27,981 nt of DNA from Bacteroidota bacterium (GCA_023412755.1 JAEZCB010000152.1:1-27981), one strand, 5' to 3'. Positions 8,386-16,561 are shown, counted from the first letter of the stretch. Numbers and translations: made by a program. The notes: a model not told the origin generated them from the sequence alone.

Positions 8386-9149
8386 CCATGCGCCACCTTC
8401 TACGGATCTTCCCCTTACTCCTCCTGACCACGGCCATGCAGGCCATGGATGTGCCGGAGGCGCAGCAAATGGTATCGCGGGCACAACAGGCCTATGCGGA
8501 TGGTGACCATGAAAAAGCCCTGGAATTGTTCGATTCGGTGAACACGGTGTACACCTCGGCCGGGCTATTGTACAACATCGGCAACTGCCATTTCAAGAGC
8601 CAGAACATCCCCAGGGCGATCCTGTACTACGAGCGCGCGCTGAAACTGCGACCCGGTGCTGAGGATGTGCAGGCGAACCTGGAACTGGCACGCCAGATGA
8701 TCGCGGACCGGGTGAACGAGATGCCCGGCAGGAGCATAGGCACCATCATCTTGGGGGCTCTTGGTGGCGAAAAGGCCGATCATCCCGCTTGGGTGGCGGT
8801 GATCGCCTGGTGCCTCACGCTGCTCCTTGCCGCATGGGCCCTGCTGCTACGCCGGACGAACATGAAGCGCGTGCTTTTCGCGGTGGCCGGTATTTCGCTG
8901 ATCATCACTATCGCAGCGATCGGCATGGCAGCGGTTCGGAAGAACTCGATCCTCGACCGGAGTGATGCGATCATCATGGCACCGCGCATCGATGTGAAGA
9001 GTGAGCCACGTACGGCTGGCACCACATTGCTGGTGTTGCACAAGGGTACGAAGGTGGGCATACTTCAATCGCTGGAAGACTGGCACGAGGTGGTGCTCGG
9101 TAATGGCGCGGTAGGCTGGATACCCGCAGGTACTTTCGAACGGATCTGA
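8382..9149 (+). CDS. batE: BatE, TPR and SH3-domain membrane protein
   Basis: A 255-aa protein; the ATG at 8382 is set by the ATGA overlap with batD and by the signal-like N-terminus (MTMRHLLRIFPLLLL). TPR helices occupy about 25-105, with YNIGNCHFKSQNIPRAILYY as the clearest repeat. Two membrane helices lie at about 136-156 and 163-184. A bacterial SH3-type domain occupies about 200-255 (ends WHEVVLGNGAVGWIPAGTFERI). TPR plus SH3 with two helices is the BatE layout. It is the last gene of the operon, 37 nt before the terminator stem. Likely location: inner membrane, with both soluble domains in the periplasm. Confidence 0.92.
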   Translation: MTMRHLLRIFPLLLLTTAMQAMDVPEAQQMVSRAQQAYADGDHEKALELFDSVNTVYTSAGLLYNIGNCHFKSQNIPRAILYYERALKLRPGAEDVQANLELARQMIADRVNEMPGRSIGTIILGALGGEKADHPAWVAVIAWCLTLLLAAWALLLRRTNMKRVLFAVAGISLIITIAAIGMAAVRKNSILDRSDAIIMAPRIDVKSEPRTAGTTLLVLHKGTKVGILQSLEDWHEVVLGNGAVGWIPAGTFERI

Positions 9150-9186
9150 CCCCTGGCCTCCCGCCCCCTGAACACAGTGAAAGAGA

Positions 9187-9214
9187 AAGGGCCGCCTCCT
9201 TTTGAGCGGCCCTT
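9187..9214. terminator. bidirectional intrinsic terminator between batE and the beta-helix gene
   Basis: A perfect nine-base-pair stem: AAGGGCCGC (9187-9195) pairs with GCGGCCCTT (9206-9214) around a ten-base loop. It lies between two convergent stop codons (9149 plus, 9236 minus). On the minus strand the stem is followed by a pyrimidine-rich TTTCTCTTTC tail, so it looks most like a terminator for the minus-strand gene. On the plus strand the following sequence is only weakly T-rich. It is the only convincing hairpin terminator found in the window. Confidence 0.8.
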
Positions 9215-9235
9215 CACTATTCCTACAAATGATCA

Positions 9236-12200
9236 CTATTGCGGCATCTGCTGGATCCGTACCGCCGTGGGCACTGAGCCACCGACCGAAGTAAGGATCA
9301 CATCGCGATCATTGGCGGTGCCGGTGTACTTCACCACACCATCCATGTTCACATCCTCCAGCAGGTATCCATCGCTGGTGTTGGAGGGCACCACTGAACC
9401 GATCGCGACGAGAACCTCGTCCCTATCGTTTCCGGCATTGGTGTAGCTCACCATGCCATCGCCATTCACATCGCCGGGCCACATGGCGCGGATGCTCCCC
9501 TGTGTCATGCGCGCACCGGAACCATAGGTGGGTGTGCCGGAGGTGGTGAGATCGATCATCTGGCCATTGGTGGAGATCGCCGAAGCCGTCATTATGCTCA
9601 AGTGGTTGCGGTGGTGCACCGCGAGATGCCTGCCCTGTGTGGCCACGGAGAATTCGATCTGCGAAGATCCATCCGGGGCCACCACTTCACCATTGGCACG
9701 GACCAATGCCGCCATCTGTTCCACCACGTTGAAGGATCCGGGCTCGCGCAGTTCCAACAGCACCCAATCCACGATCTTTTGGGCACCGGTGGCCTGCATC
9801 AACGAAGAGGCGATCTGCTGGCCCGGGTTGGCTGGTGAGAAACCCAATGCGCTATACGGTTCGGTGGTGGGTATCGCTCCCTGGTCCTTCAGGTCGGTAC
9901 GCATGGTGCCATTGCCGAGCAGGGCACCACCCATCATCACCTTCGCCCCTACGGAATGCGTTACCTGAACGCCGCATCCTTCGCCCTGCACCCGGTAGAT
10001 CACCTTGGATCGGAAAGGCTGCAATGTGATATCGCCATCCACCGTATTGCCATCCACATCCACCCAGCAGCCTTCGGGTATGGAATAGCTCTGGCTCATG
10101 GTGAATTCATTGTAGAACAACAGATGGTCCGGTGTGGGATCCACCTCCTGTACGGTGACCCGATGCAATTCGATGTTGTCGATCCAATACTTGGGAAAGG
10201 CAATGCGATTGACCAGCTGAAGCAGTGCCTGATCGGAGAGTTGGCTTTGGAAATAGAACTCCAGATCGCGGCGCTCCGGTGAGAAGGGGATCTCCTTTTC
10301 CCCGATGGTGTTGATCCCGCCCATTTGCGAAATACCCTTGATACCAGCGTCCATCACGCCATGCTGATCGGATTGGATGCTCAGGCGCATGCGGTACCAC
10401 TGACCATTCTGCATGCTGAACTGATGCGGGCTACGCACGTTCATGGAGGGATACACATCCGCGTTCGGAAGAAAGACCTTCAGCGCACCATCATCCAGAT
10501 ACTCATGATCGATGGAGACCTGGCCATTGCCCGGATGCACCACCCAGTTGCTGATGGACTGGGAGAAATCGCCGTTCACGATCAGGTTGTCCGAGAGTTC
10601 CGTCAAAGTGGTATGATGGGTGAGCCGCAACGGGCTTCGTGCCGAGCCTGCATCCTCGTTGAAGGTGGTCTGCCACTGCTCCAATGTGTATCGCTTCTCA
10701 CCCCCACCCATGAGATTCTTGATCATGATGCTCAACTCGTTGTGCGGGTTGAAGTAGCGGTTGTTGGTGAAGGTGCCGAAATCCACATGGTTGGCGGAAT
10801 ACACCTGGTAGTGACGCATGCAGAACTGGTCTTCGCGCAGGCTGTACATCACATTACCACTGTAGATGGTGTTGTAGTTGGCCACATAATAAGGTGGTGT
10901 GGCACCTGTACCATGGCTGTTGGAATAGTCCGAGAGGCTGAGCTGCACCCCGTTGTTGAACATCACATTGTCCTTGATCTGGTTGCCGCTGGATTGCATG
11001 GTATGGTCCACATGTATACCGGCGCTGGTACAATTGGCCACGGTGTTCCGTTCCACGGTGGTGTTCTTGATCAACGTGTTACCAAAGTAGATCCCGAAGG
11101 CGATATAGTAATAGATGCTGTGGTTGGTGGCCACACTCTCCAGGTCGCCCACACAATCAAGCACCACGTTGTCCCGGATTATCGCGCCATCCGCATGATC
11201 GAAGGAGATGCCGGCACCATCATTCAGGATCGAGGTGGCGTTGATCACCACATTCTTCTCCACAAGCACGTTCTTGCCCACGCCGATACCGATGTATCCG
11301 ATGTTGGTAAGCCGGTTGTTGCGGATCACTGTGCCCGTGTTGCTGGCATTGATCCCCCAGTAACCCCAGGTCTGCTCACCCATGCCGGGGCGTACCGCGA
11401 TATCGTTGAAGATGTTGTCCTCCACCAGCGTATTCTCATCATACACGTTCATTCCCGCACCGAAGGTGTTGTGGATATGGTTGTTGATGTACTGGTTGGA
11501 ATGACCCGAACTTGAAATGCCCTGGTAGCAGTAGCGGATCTCACAGTTGGTGACCACCACATTGTTGCTGACCGATGTGCTGATCCCCTCTTTGGTCTGG
11601 CCCTGGATGATCAGGTCCTCGATACGCATATGCGCACGTTGCCAGCCGGGTACGATGCCCATATCATAGATGGACGCCAGCACACCCAGGTTATTGGGGT
11701 TCGCATTGTTGGGTGCCCATAGGTAGAGCTGTTGCGAACCTTCATCATAATACCACTCACCCGCCATATCCAGCTGGTGCAGTTTGCCTTCAATGAAGAA
11801 ACCCCAGTCCTTGTTGGATAGGTTGGTGGTGATCGGCTCGAAGTTGATGCTACCGCTATTCGATGAGGTGATCTTGGCGGTCTCATAGCTGTAGTTGGAA
11901 GTGCGCACCACCAACCTTGCATTGTTCCAATACCCCCCACTTTGGTTCAGATCGGAGCAGTTGATCTGGGTGGTGCTGCCCTGATCGTTACGCAACCAGC
12001 CACTATTGGGGAAGCGTGCCAGCTGCATCACCACGTTGTTCACCAATACATACTTCGGTGCCGTGGAAAGGGACGCACGCCAGATGTTCCCGGAATGCTG
12101 TGTCCAGTTGGTGACCGGCACACCACCGGAAATGATGGGTTTTTCGCCGCTTCCATAAGCTCCGACCACGATGGGGTTGGAGGAAGTACCGGATTTCGGA

Positions 12201-12421
12201 ATATCCAAACGGCCAGGATAGACACCACCGCGCTCGAACAGGATATGATCACCGGGTTCGAGTGAATAGATGATCTGTGTCACACGGGCGATGGAACGCC
12301 ATGGTGAAGATTGGGATGTCCCGCTATTGCTATCATTCCCATTGTGGGAAACATAATAGGTCGTGGCCATTCCCATAAAGGAGGAACACGCCAGGAGCAG
12401 GGCTGCGAGGGCTCTTTTCAT
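9236..12421 (-). CDS. secreted right-handed beta-helix protein with CBM-like module and calcium-loop C-terminus
   Basis: A 1061-aa exported protein. The ATG at 12421 is chosen because it begins a good signal peptide (MKRALAALLLACSSFMGMA); the frame runs 66 codons further upstream without one. After the signal comes YYVSHNGNDSNSGT, the N-terminal cap typical of secreted parallel beta-helix proteins (pectate-lyase/alginate-lyase-like folds). Parallel beta-helix rungs rich in N-N-x-I/V are clearest at about 285-500. A carbohydrate-binding-like module (starts LIVNGDFSQSISNW) covers about 612-757. A beta-sandwich follows, and two EF-hand-like loops (DVNGDG near 980, DVNMDG near 1019), each followed by NDRD, end the protein in QQMP. 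The substrate, if it is an enzyme, cannot be told. It is monocistronic, ending 22 nt before the shared terminator. Confidence 0.85.
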   Translation of the reverse strand: MKRALAALLLACSSFMGMATTYYVSHNGNDSNSGTSQSSPWRSIARVTQIIYSLEPGDHILFERGGVYPGRLDIPKSGTSSNPIVVGAYGSGEKPIISGGVPVTNWTQHSGNIWRASLSTAPKYVLVNNVVMQLARFPNSGWLRNDQGSTTQINCSDLNQSGGYWNNARLVVRTSNYSYETAKITSSNSGSINFEPITTNLSNKDWGFFIEGKLHQLDMAGEWYYDEGSQQLYLWAPNNANPNNLGVLASIYDMGIVPGWQRAHMRIEDLIIQGQTKEGISTSVSNNVVVTNCEIRYCYQGISSSGHSNQYINNHIHNTFGAGMNVYDENTLVEDNIFNDIAVRPGMGEQTWGYWGINASNTGTVIRNNRLTNIGYIGIGVGKNVLVEKNVVINATSILNDGAGISFDHADGAIIRDNVVLDCVGDLESVATNHSIYYYIAFGIYFGNTLIKNTTVERNTVANCTSAGIHVDHTMQSSGNQIKDNVMFNNGVQLSLSDYSNSHGTGATPPYYVANYNTIYSGNVMYSLREDQFCMRHYQVYSANHVDFGTFTNNRYFNPHNELSIMIKNLMGGGEKRYTLEQWQTTFNEDAGSARSPLRLTHHTTLTELSDNLIVNGDFSQSISNWVVHPGNGQVSIDHEYLDDGALKVFLPNADVYPSMNVRSPHQFSMQNGQWYRMRLSIQSDQHGVMDAGIKGISQMGGINTIGEKEIPFSPERRDLEFYFQSQLSDQALLQLVNRIAFPKYWIDNIELHRVTVQEVDPTPDHLLFYNEFTMSQSYSIPEGCWVDVDGNTVDGDITLQPFRSKVIYRVQGEGCGVQVTHSVGAKVMMGGALLGNGTMRTDLKDQGAIPTTEPYSALGFSPANPGQQIASSLMQATGAQKIVDWVLLELREPGSFNVVEQMAALVRANGEVVAPDGSSQIEFSVATQGRHLAVHHRNHLSIMTASAISTNGQMIDLTTSGTPTYGSGARMTQGSIRAMWPGDVNGDGMVSYTNAGNDRDEVLVAIGSVVPSNTSDGYLLEDVNMDGVVKYTGTANDRDVILTSVGGSVPTAVRIQQMPQ

Positions 12422-12484
12422 ACTTGCAGGGTCTTGCAATTCGGTGCGCAAGTTGGGAACAGAAGTGCCCAGCGAATTCCCCAT

Positions 12485-12513
12485 GAACGTTAAGCATTTG
12501 AACATTTCGACAA
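12485..12513 (-). promoter_or_regulatory. candidate promoter for the beta-helix gene
   Basis: On the minus strand TTG (12513-12511), an 18-nt spacer and TAACGTTC (12492-12485) resemble the Bacteroidota -33/-7 pair TTG / TAnnTTTG. Transcription would start near 12478, leaving a leader of roughly 57 nt before the ATG at 12421. This is weaker than consensus (two mismatches in the -7 box). Confidence 0.35.
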
Positions 12514-12842
12514 GCAGTGGCCGCCACCCGATGTAGGATCGATCTTGCACAACGATCCGCCATATTCCCCGCGTCAGCATTGAAAAAACCACTACCCTGA
12601 TCGTGGAAAACCCACACACCTGCCTAATACCGGCCGATCGTCGGGCATGGATCGCTATTCATCGGTTCCTGCATGGCCAGGGAAGCCGGAGAGATGCGCC
12701 AAAGGGGATGTCGGAGGCGTGTATCCGGATCCGTTTCCAGGCTGTGTTCAGGGGTCGATCTGGTTTAATTCCTCACGGTAGGCCCGTTGGAAATAACCCC
12801 TTGGGCTGGCCGATCATATAGCAGCATTATCCATGGCACATA

Positions 12843-12850
12843 TACCTTAG
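12843..12850 (+). promoter_or_regulatory. candidate -7 box for tRNA-Arg (TACCTTAG)
   Basis: TACCTTAG matches TAnnTTTG except at the seventh position and ends eight bases before the first base of the tRNA. This gives a very short 5' leader for RNase P to remove. No TTG was seen at the expected -33 distance. Confidence 0.35.
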
Positions 12851-12858
12851 CGGCCAAC

Positions 12859-12932
12859 GATCCCGTAGCTCAGCTGGATAGAGCATCTGCCTTCTAAGCA
12901 GACGGTCACAGGTTCGAATCCTGTCGGGATCG
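12859..12932 (+). tRNA. tRNA-Arg (anticodon TCT)
   Basis: All four arms can be folded by eye. The acceptor stem GATCCCG pairs with CGGGATC, the D arm is GCTC...GAGC, the anticodon stem TCTGC pairs with GCAGA around the loop CTTCTAA giving anticodon TCT, and the T arm ACAGG-TTCGAAT-CCTGT is canonical. The discriminator base is G at 12932. CCA is not encoded. The anticodon reads AGA (and AGG by wobble) arginine codons. It stands alone, not in a tRNA cluster. Confidence 0.96.
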
Positions 12933-12958
12933 CTCTCCTCCCTACATCCGTTAGTGCC

Positions 12959-13357
12959 ATGCCCTTTTCGCTCCGATCGAAGGGGAACTTCCACATCGTG
13001 CTCTGGTTGTTCAAGGATATCTGCTGGGTACTGGAGATGCACGAGGCCGGCATCATCATGATCCTTCCAACGATCGCGATGGCGCTGCATATCCTATGGC
13101 GTTCCAGGCATGATGCGGGCGAGATGCTGCATGCATTGGCCGTTGTCTTCTGGATCATGGCCAATTCCATCTGGATGATCGGCGAGTTCTTCTACGATGA
13201 TGGCCTGCGGCCTTGGGCCACCCTCTTATTCACCTGCGGCATCATGGCGGTGGCGCTTTATTACCTGGTGATCCTTCCACGCCGCAATTGGCTCACGCGC
13301 TTGCTACCGGTAAATACCCGGAGGCGGCAGCCTGTTGAGGAGCGGGATCCCATCTAA
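12959..13357 (+). CDS. small conserved-type membrane protein of unknown function
   Basis: A 132-aa protein with three clear membrane helices: about 30-48 (AGIIMILPTIAMALHILW), 58-80 (HALAVVFWIMANSIWMIGEFF) and 88-108 (LLFTCGIMAVALYYLVIL). A further amphipathic or hydrophobic stretch comes before them (VLWLFKDICWVLEM). The pattern FWIMANSxWMxxEFFxD feels like a conserved hypothetical family I have seen in Bacteroidota, but I cannot name a function. The tail is basic and cytosolic-looking (RRRQPVEERDP). It starts 26 nt after the tRNA. Its TAA stop (13355-13357) forms the first three bases of the candidate promoter box of the cyclase gene downstream. Confidence 0.75.
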   Translation: MPFSLRSKGNFHIVLWLFKDICWVLEMHEAGIIMILPTIAMALHILWRSRHDAGEMLHALAVVFWIMANSIWMIGEFFYDDGLRPWATLLFTCGIMAVALYYLVILPRRNWLTRLLPVNTRRRQPVEERDPI

Positions 13358-13362
13358 TTTCG
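13335..13362 (+). promoter_or_regulatory. candidate promoter for the first cyclase (TTG - 17 nt - TAATTTCG)
   Basis: TTG at 13335-13337, a 17-nt spacer and TAATTTCG at 13355-13362 fit the Bacteroidota -33/-7 pattern. The ATG of the cyclase is only five bases further (13368), so the message would be leaderless or nearly so. The box overlaps the stop codon of the upstream gene, so this cyclase can be transcribed on its own. Confidence 0.45.
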
Positions 13363-13367
13363 CCACC

Positions 13368-14507
13368 ATGCCACTGGCCCGCACCCGGCTCCGGATCAAG
13401 CGTACCCTGCGCATAACGCTGGCATGGGTGGTGGTAGGCGCCATAGCAGCACTCTTTGAACACAATGCGCTCATCTACCGCGGAATTGATAGCGACATCA
13501 TGACGCGGCTGAACGAGCGCAGCCTCACCAACTTGATCGCGGGGCTTTTCGGCGGCGGCATCTACATCTTTCTGCTGCGGGATCAACTTCGCCGCTTCCC
13601 TTACTTCACCGCACTTGTCATCGTGGCGGCCGTCATGTTGCCTGTGGTGGCGGGTATTTCACTTTGGTGGCCGGGCCTGTTCCATCATTCCGCTCCGTTG
13701 CCCGCGCCGGAGGCACTGCTAAGCCTACGTTTTCTCGGCAACTACCTCTTCTGGACCGGCCTTATGGCGGGCACCATGCTCATGGTACGCCTTAACGATC
13801 AATATGGCAATGGTGGGCTGGCCTACCTCGCCGGCCGGTACCATAAGCCCCGCCAGGAGATGCGCATCTTCATGTTCCTGGATATGCGCAGCTCCACCAC
13901 CATCGCCGAGCAGCTGGGCCATAAGCGCTATTTCAAACTGTTGAATGAGCTCTTCACCGACATCACCGATCCGATCGTGTATTCACGCGGTGAGATCTAC
14001 CAGTATGTTGGCGATGAGATAAGCGTAAGCTGGCCATTGAGCAAGGGCGTGGCCCGGCAGCGCTGCGTTCGATGCTTTCTGGATATCAGGAAAAAGCTGA
14101 AGGATCGCGCGGCCCATTACCAACAACGCTATGGCATTGTGCCAACTTTCAAAGCTGGATTCCACTATGGTAAGGTGACAACCGGTGAAGTGGGCCTTGT
14201 GAAGAAGGAAAGGATCTACAGTGGTGATGTGGTGAATACCGCGGCGCGCATCCAGAATAGTTGCAACGCACATGGCGTGGACAACCTGCTGTCCGAACAG
14301 TTGCTGGAGGTATTGCACCTGCCCGCCGCATATAAGGTACGCGAGATCGGAAGCATCAAACTGCGCGGACGCAAAGAACCGATCAACTTGTGGACCATGA
14401 TGCACGAGGACGAGCGCGTGGAGGCCGAACCGAAGGTGGCCCGGATTCAGAAGATGTTGATCTTCCTGCCCTGGACCACCACATGGTTCGCGGTCCTGGA
14501 AATGTAG
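13368..14507 (+). CDS. membrane-anchored class III adenylate/guanylate cyclase (first)
   Basis: A 379-aa protein with four predicted membrane helices (about 16-33, 55-71, 81-100, 122-141) and a C-terminal class III nucleotidyl cyclase domain (about 166-345). Metal-binding Asp are present in FLDMRSST (D172) and YVGDE (D216), and the transition-state residues N290 and R294 in GDVVNTAARI. At the purine-selecting positions I read Q212 (usually Lys in adenylate cyclases) and I283 (usually Asp/Thr), so ATP preference is not assured. The start ATG is preferred to the in-frame TTG at 13335 because a promoter box lies just upstream. The last 20 residues (360-379) overlap the convergent gene and look like a read-through tail. 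Likely product: cAMP or cGMP, released in the cytosol. Confidence 0.88.
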   Translation: MPLARTRLRIKRTLRITLAWVVVGAIAALFEHNALIYRGIDSDIMTRLNERSLTNLIAGLFGGGIYIFLLRDQLRRFPYFTALVIVAAVMLPVVAGISLWWPGLFHHSAPLPAPEALLSLRFLGNYLFWTGLMAGTMLMVRLNDQYGNGGLAYLAGRYHKPRQEMRIFMFLDMRSSTTIAEQLGHKRYFKLLNELFTDITDPIVYSRGEIYQYVGDEISVSWPLSKGVARQRCVRCFLDIRKKLKDRAAHYQQRYGIVPTFKAGFHYGKVTTGEVGLVKKERIYSGDVVNTAARIQNSCNAHGVDNLLSEQLLEVLHLPAAYKVREIGSIKLRGRKEPINLWTMMHEDERVEAEPKVARIQKMLIFLPWTTTWFAVLEM

Positions 14508-15514
14508 ATCACCTCATCACCAAAGAGTGCCGGTTCGTGCACAGGTCTCTCGCGGCCTATGCGCACATGCTCTCCATCACGCAGCCCCCAAAGTTCCCGG
14601 TCCAGGTCCATGTAGACCAGCATATCCTTATGCATGGCCCACCATTCGGGAATGAAGGCTTCGGTGAGTGCGGGCTCGCCATTCCGGACCACATGGAATT
14701 GCCCATCAAGGACGTAGAGTAAAAGCGGCCCGGACAATTCGAACAGCGTAGGGTGCCGCTCTGTAACAGGCATGGACCGCCCATGGCTGAAGAGGTGCAG
14801 ACCACCCACCGGCAGCGTGTAGGCCATTGTGCCTTCTGCCGCCCGCATCTCCAGCGGTCTTTGGGATGTCAATTGTTCCATGGTGCCACCATGGTAGAGC
14901 TGGCAACCTTTCACGGGATCCCACCATGCAGCGATATCCCTGCCGGCCGCAAGCGGAACAGCCTCTTCTTCCGTGGCAAGTTCAATGAATAGCCCATCAT
15001 GGAAGAGCATGAGCCTGCCTGCCGTATCAGGATACAAGAACGTATTGCTGCCAAGTATCGGGGTGGCGTGCGGCCGTAGCGGGATCTCATAAGTGTTTCC
15101 TTCATGGAACAGCTTCATGCCCTGCACACTGGTGTACCCGATCAACTCATCCTGCACGTTGAGGTCCATCACCCCAACTTCCATCACCTGCGCCATTCCA
15201 TTCACCAGCCGCTTCAATGTATCCGCTGCCAGCCAGGCCAGTTGTAGGCGTGTCGCATCCACCGCGCCCGCGCCCTCGGCCTGCAGCATGAAGAGCTTCC
15301 GATCATCCGCCAGGAACACCTTCAAATGGCCATCATGGTCCTCGTACACCACCTTGCCCTCCATGGTGAAGACACGCTTGGGTGGCCGGGGTTCCATCTT
15401 TTCGAACCGGCCATTGGCGAAGATGTAGAACCTATCCTCCAGTGTGGTGAATGGCACCTGGGCCATGGAGATCGCGCAAAGGCAATAGCTGAAGAATAAC
15501 AATGCCCGGCGCAT
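14447..15514 (-). CDS. secreted protein of unknown function, coupled to the second cyclase
   Basis: A 355-aa protein with a signal peptide (MRRALLFFSYCLCAISMAQ). I do not recognise a named family. The mature part is made of short beta-strand units in the pattern G-x-L-x-x-F-x-D-G (for example AGRLMLFHDGLF, GGLHLFSHGRS, DRELWGLRDGE) spaced roughly 40-50 residues, which suggests a propeller or similar repeat fold. No sorting domain is seen at the C-terminus (ends GRKINIF), so it is probably periplasmic. Its ATG shares one base with the TGA of the second cyclase (TGATG at 15516-15512), so the two are translationally coupled. Its 3' end overlaps the convergent first cyclase by 61 nt. Confidence 0.75.
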   Translation of the reverse strand: MRRALLFFSYCLCAISMAQVPFTTLEDRFYIFANGRFEKMEPRPPKRVFTMEGKVVYEDHDGHLKVFLADDRKLFMLQAEGAGAVDATRLQLAWLAADTLKRLVNGMAQVMEVGVMDLNVQDELIGYTSVQGMKLFHEGNTYEIPLRPHATPILGSNTFLYPDTAGRLMLFHDGLFIELATEEEAVPLAAGRDIAAWWDPVKGCQLYHGGTMEQLTSQRPLEMRAAEGTMAYTLPVGGLHLFSHGRSMPVTERHPTLFELSGPLLLYVLDGQFHVVRNGEPALTEAFIPEWWAMHKDMLVYMDLDRELWGLRDGEHVRIGRERPVHEPALFGDEVIYISRTANHVVVQGRKINIF

Positions 15515-16554
15515 CAGCCCATCTTCTTTATCCGGGTCAATTCGTGGACACGCACCTCCCGCTTGCGCCCCTTGACCGGTACGATATGCTGGGGCCCCAC
15601 AATGAATCGCTCGGATACGTCCGGGAACCGTTCAAGCAATTCGGCGGAGACCAGTATGTCCTTCTTCATCTCCTTGGTCACGCCCAGGATACGCGAAAGG
15701 CTGTTCATGACATCGCCGCTGAGATCGATCGCTCTTTTGATGTGCCCGATCTGTGCGGAGATCACCCTGCCACCGTGCATGGCCGCCCTGTAATGCGGCA
15801 CACAACCATATTCACGCATCAGTTCTTCCTTGTGCATATCAATGCGCTCCACGATATCGAAGTAAAGATCGAGTGAGTTCCAATAACGCACGCCGGAACG
15901 CAGGCGCCAGGTGAAGATCACCTCATCGCCGATATACTTGTGTATGTCCGCCTCGTTGCGCAACACAGCATCGGTCATCAGGGAGTAACTGTGGTTCAGG
16001 AACCGGAAGTATTTCAGATCGCCCAACCGCTCGGCCAGGGCCGTGGATCCCACCAGATCGATGGTGAGCACGATGCGCTCTTCCGCTTTTGGCCTGCCGT
16101 AGGTACCGAACAGCAACCCCAGCAGCATGCGCCGCCCCATCAGTTCCTCCACCTGCACCACCAGCAGGGCGATGGAGGTGACCACCACCACCCGCAGCAT
16201 GAGGCGGTAGAACTGCTTCATAAGAAAGATGTCCTCCACGCGGAAGGGTTCATCTGTCACCAGCAGCACGAAGCGCTCGGTGTCCAGCAGAAATGCCAGG
16301 GCGATCAGGGCGATGGTGAGCAGATTGACCAACAGTACCTTACCCAGGAATTGCAGGGGTATGGCAAGCGATCGGAAGCGCCTGCCGAAGAGGAATTCCT
16401 CCAACACACCTGTCCATAGTCCAAGCAAGGCCCATGCGAAGAGAATGGCATCCACACTGTCTCCACTGAAGAGGGTGAGGACCCATGCTACCGCCGCGGC
16501 CACCAACGCATACTTCAGCAGTTTGCGGAGTTTGTATCGAGTTATGGCCGTCAA
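15514..16554 (-). CDS. membrane-anchored class III nucleotidyl cyclase (second)
   Basis: A 346-aa protein with N-terminal membrane helices (about 12-30, 34-52, 66-90, 118-136) and a class III cyclase domain (about 158-335). The metal Asp are D166 (TIDLVGST) and D210 (KYIGDE). K206 and D277 match the Lys/Asp pair of adenylate cyclases, and N284/R288 (GDVMNSLSRI) complete the active site, so cAMP is the likely product. The start is TTG at 16554: the next Met comes well after the first helices, and a TAATTTCG box lies seven bases upstream. It forms a two-gene operon with the secreted protein at 14447-15514. Overall architecture matches the first cyclase nearby, so the two are probably paralogues. 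Confidence 0.88.
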   Translation of the reverse strand: MTAITRYKLRKLLKYALVAAAVAWVLTLFSGDSVDAILFAWALLGLWTGVLEEFLFGRRFRSLAIPLQFLGKVLLVNLLTIALIALAFLLDTERFVLLVTDEPFRVEDIFLMKQFYRLMLRVVVVTSIALLVVQVEELMGRRMLLGLLFGTYGRPKAEERIVLTIDLVGSTALAERLGDLKYFRFLNHSYSLMTDAVLRNEADIHKYIGDEVIFTWRLRSGVRYWNSLDLYFDIVERIDMHKEELMREYGCVPHYRAAMHGGRVISAQIGHIKRAIDLSGDVMNSLSRILGVTKEMKKDILVSAELLERFPDVSERFIVGPQHIVPVKGRKREVRVHELTRIKKMG

Positions 16555-16561
16555 GGGGCCG

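Larger units (their letters stand above)
12422..12858. other. 437-nt intergenic region between divergent beta-helix gene and tRNA-Arg
   Basis: No credible gene was seen here. It should hold the minus-strand promoter of the beta-helix gene (candidate at 12485-12513) and the plus-strand promoter of tRNA-Arg (candidate at 12843-12850). A 72-codon plus-strand frame at 12603-12821 has no recognisable features, signal or membrane segment and is not accepted as a gene. No long hairpin or repeat was seen. Confidence 0.6.

Noticed and set aside
10325..11515. 396-codon plus-strand frame inside the beta-helix gene
   Set aside because: It is antisense to the parallel beta-helix; its odd His/Val/Asp-rich composition is the complement of the Asn/Thr-rich rungs. 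No start signal or recognisable fold.
12603..12821. 72-codon plus-strand frame between the beta-helix gene and the tRNA
   Set aside because: No signal, helix or motif, no promoter box near its start, and it lies where the tRNA and beta-helix promoters are expected.
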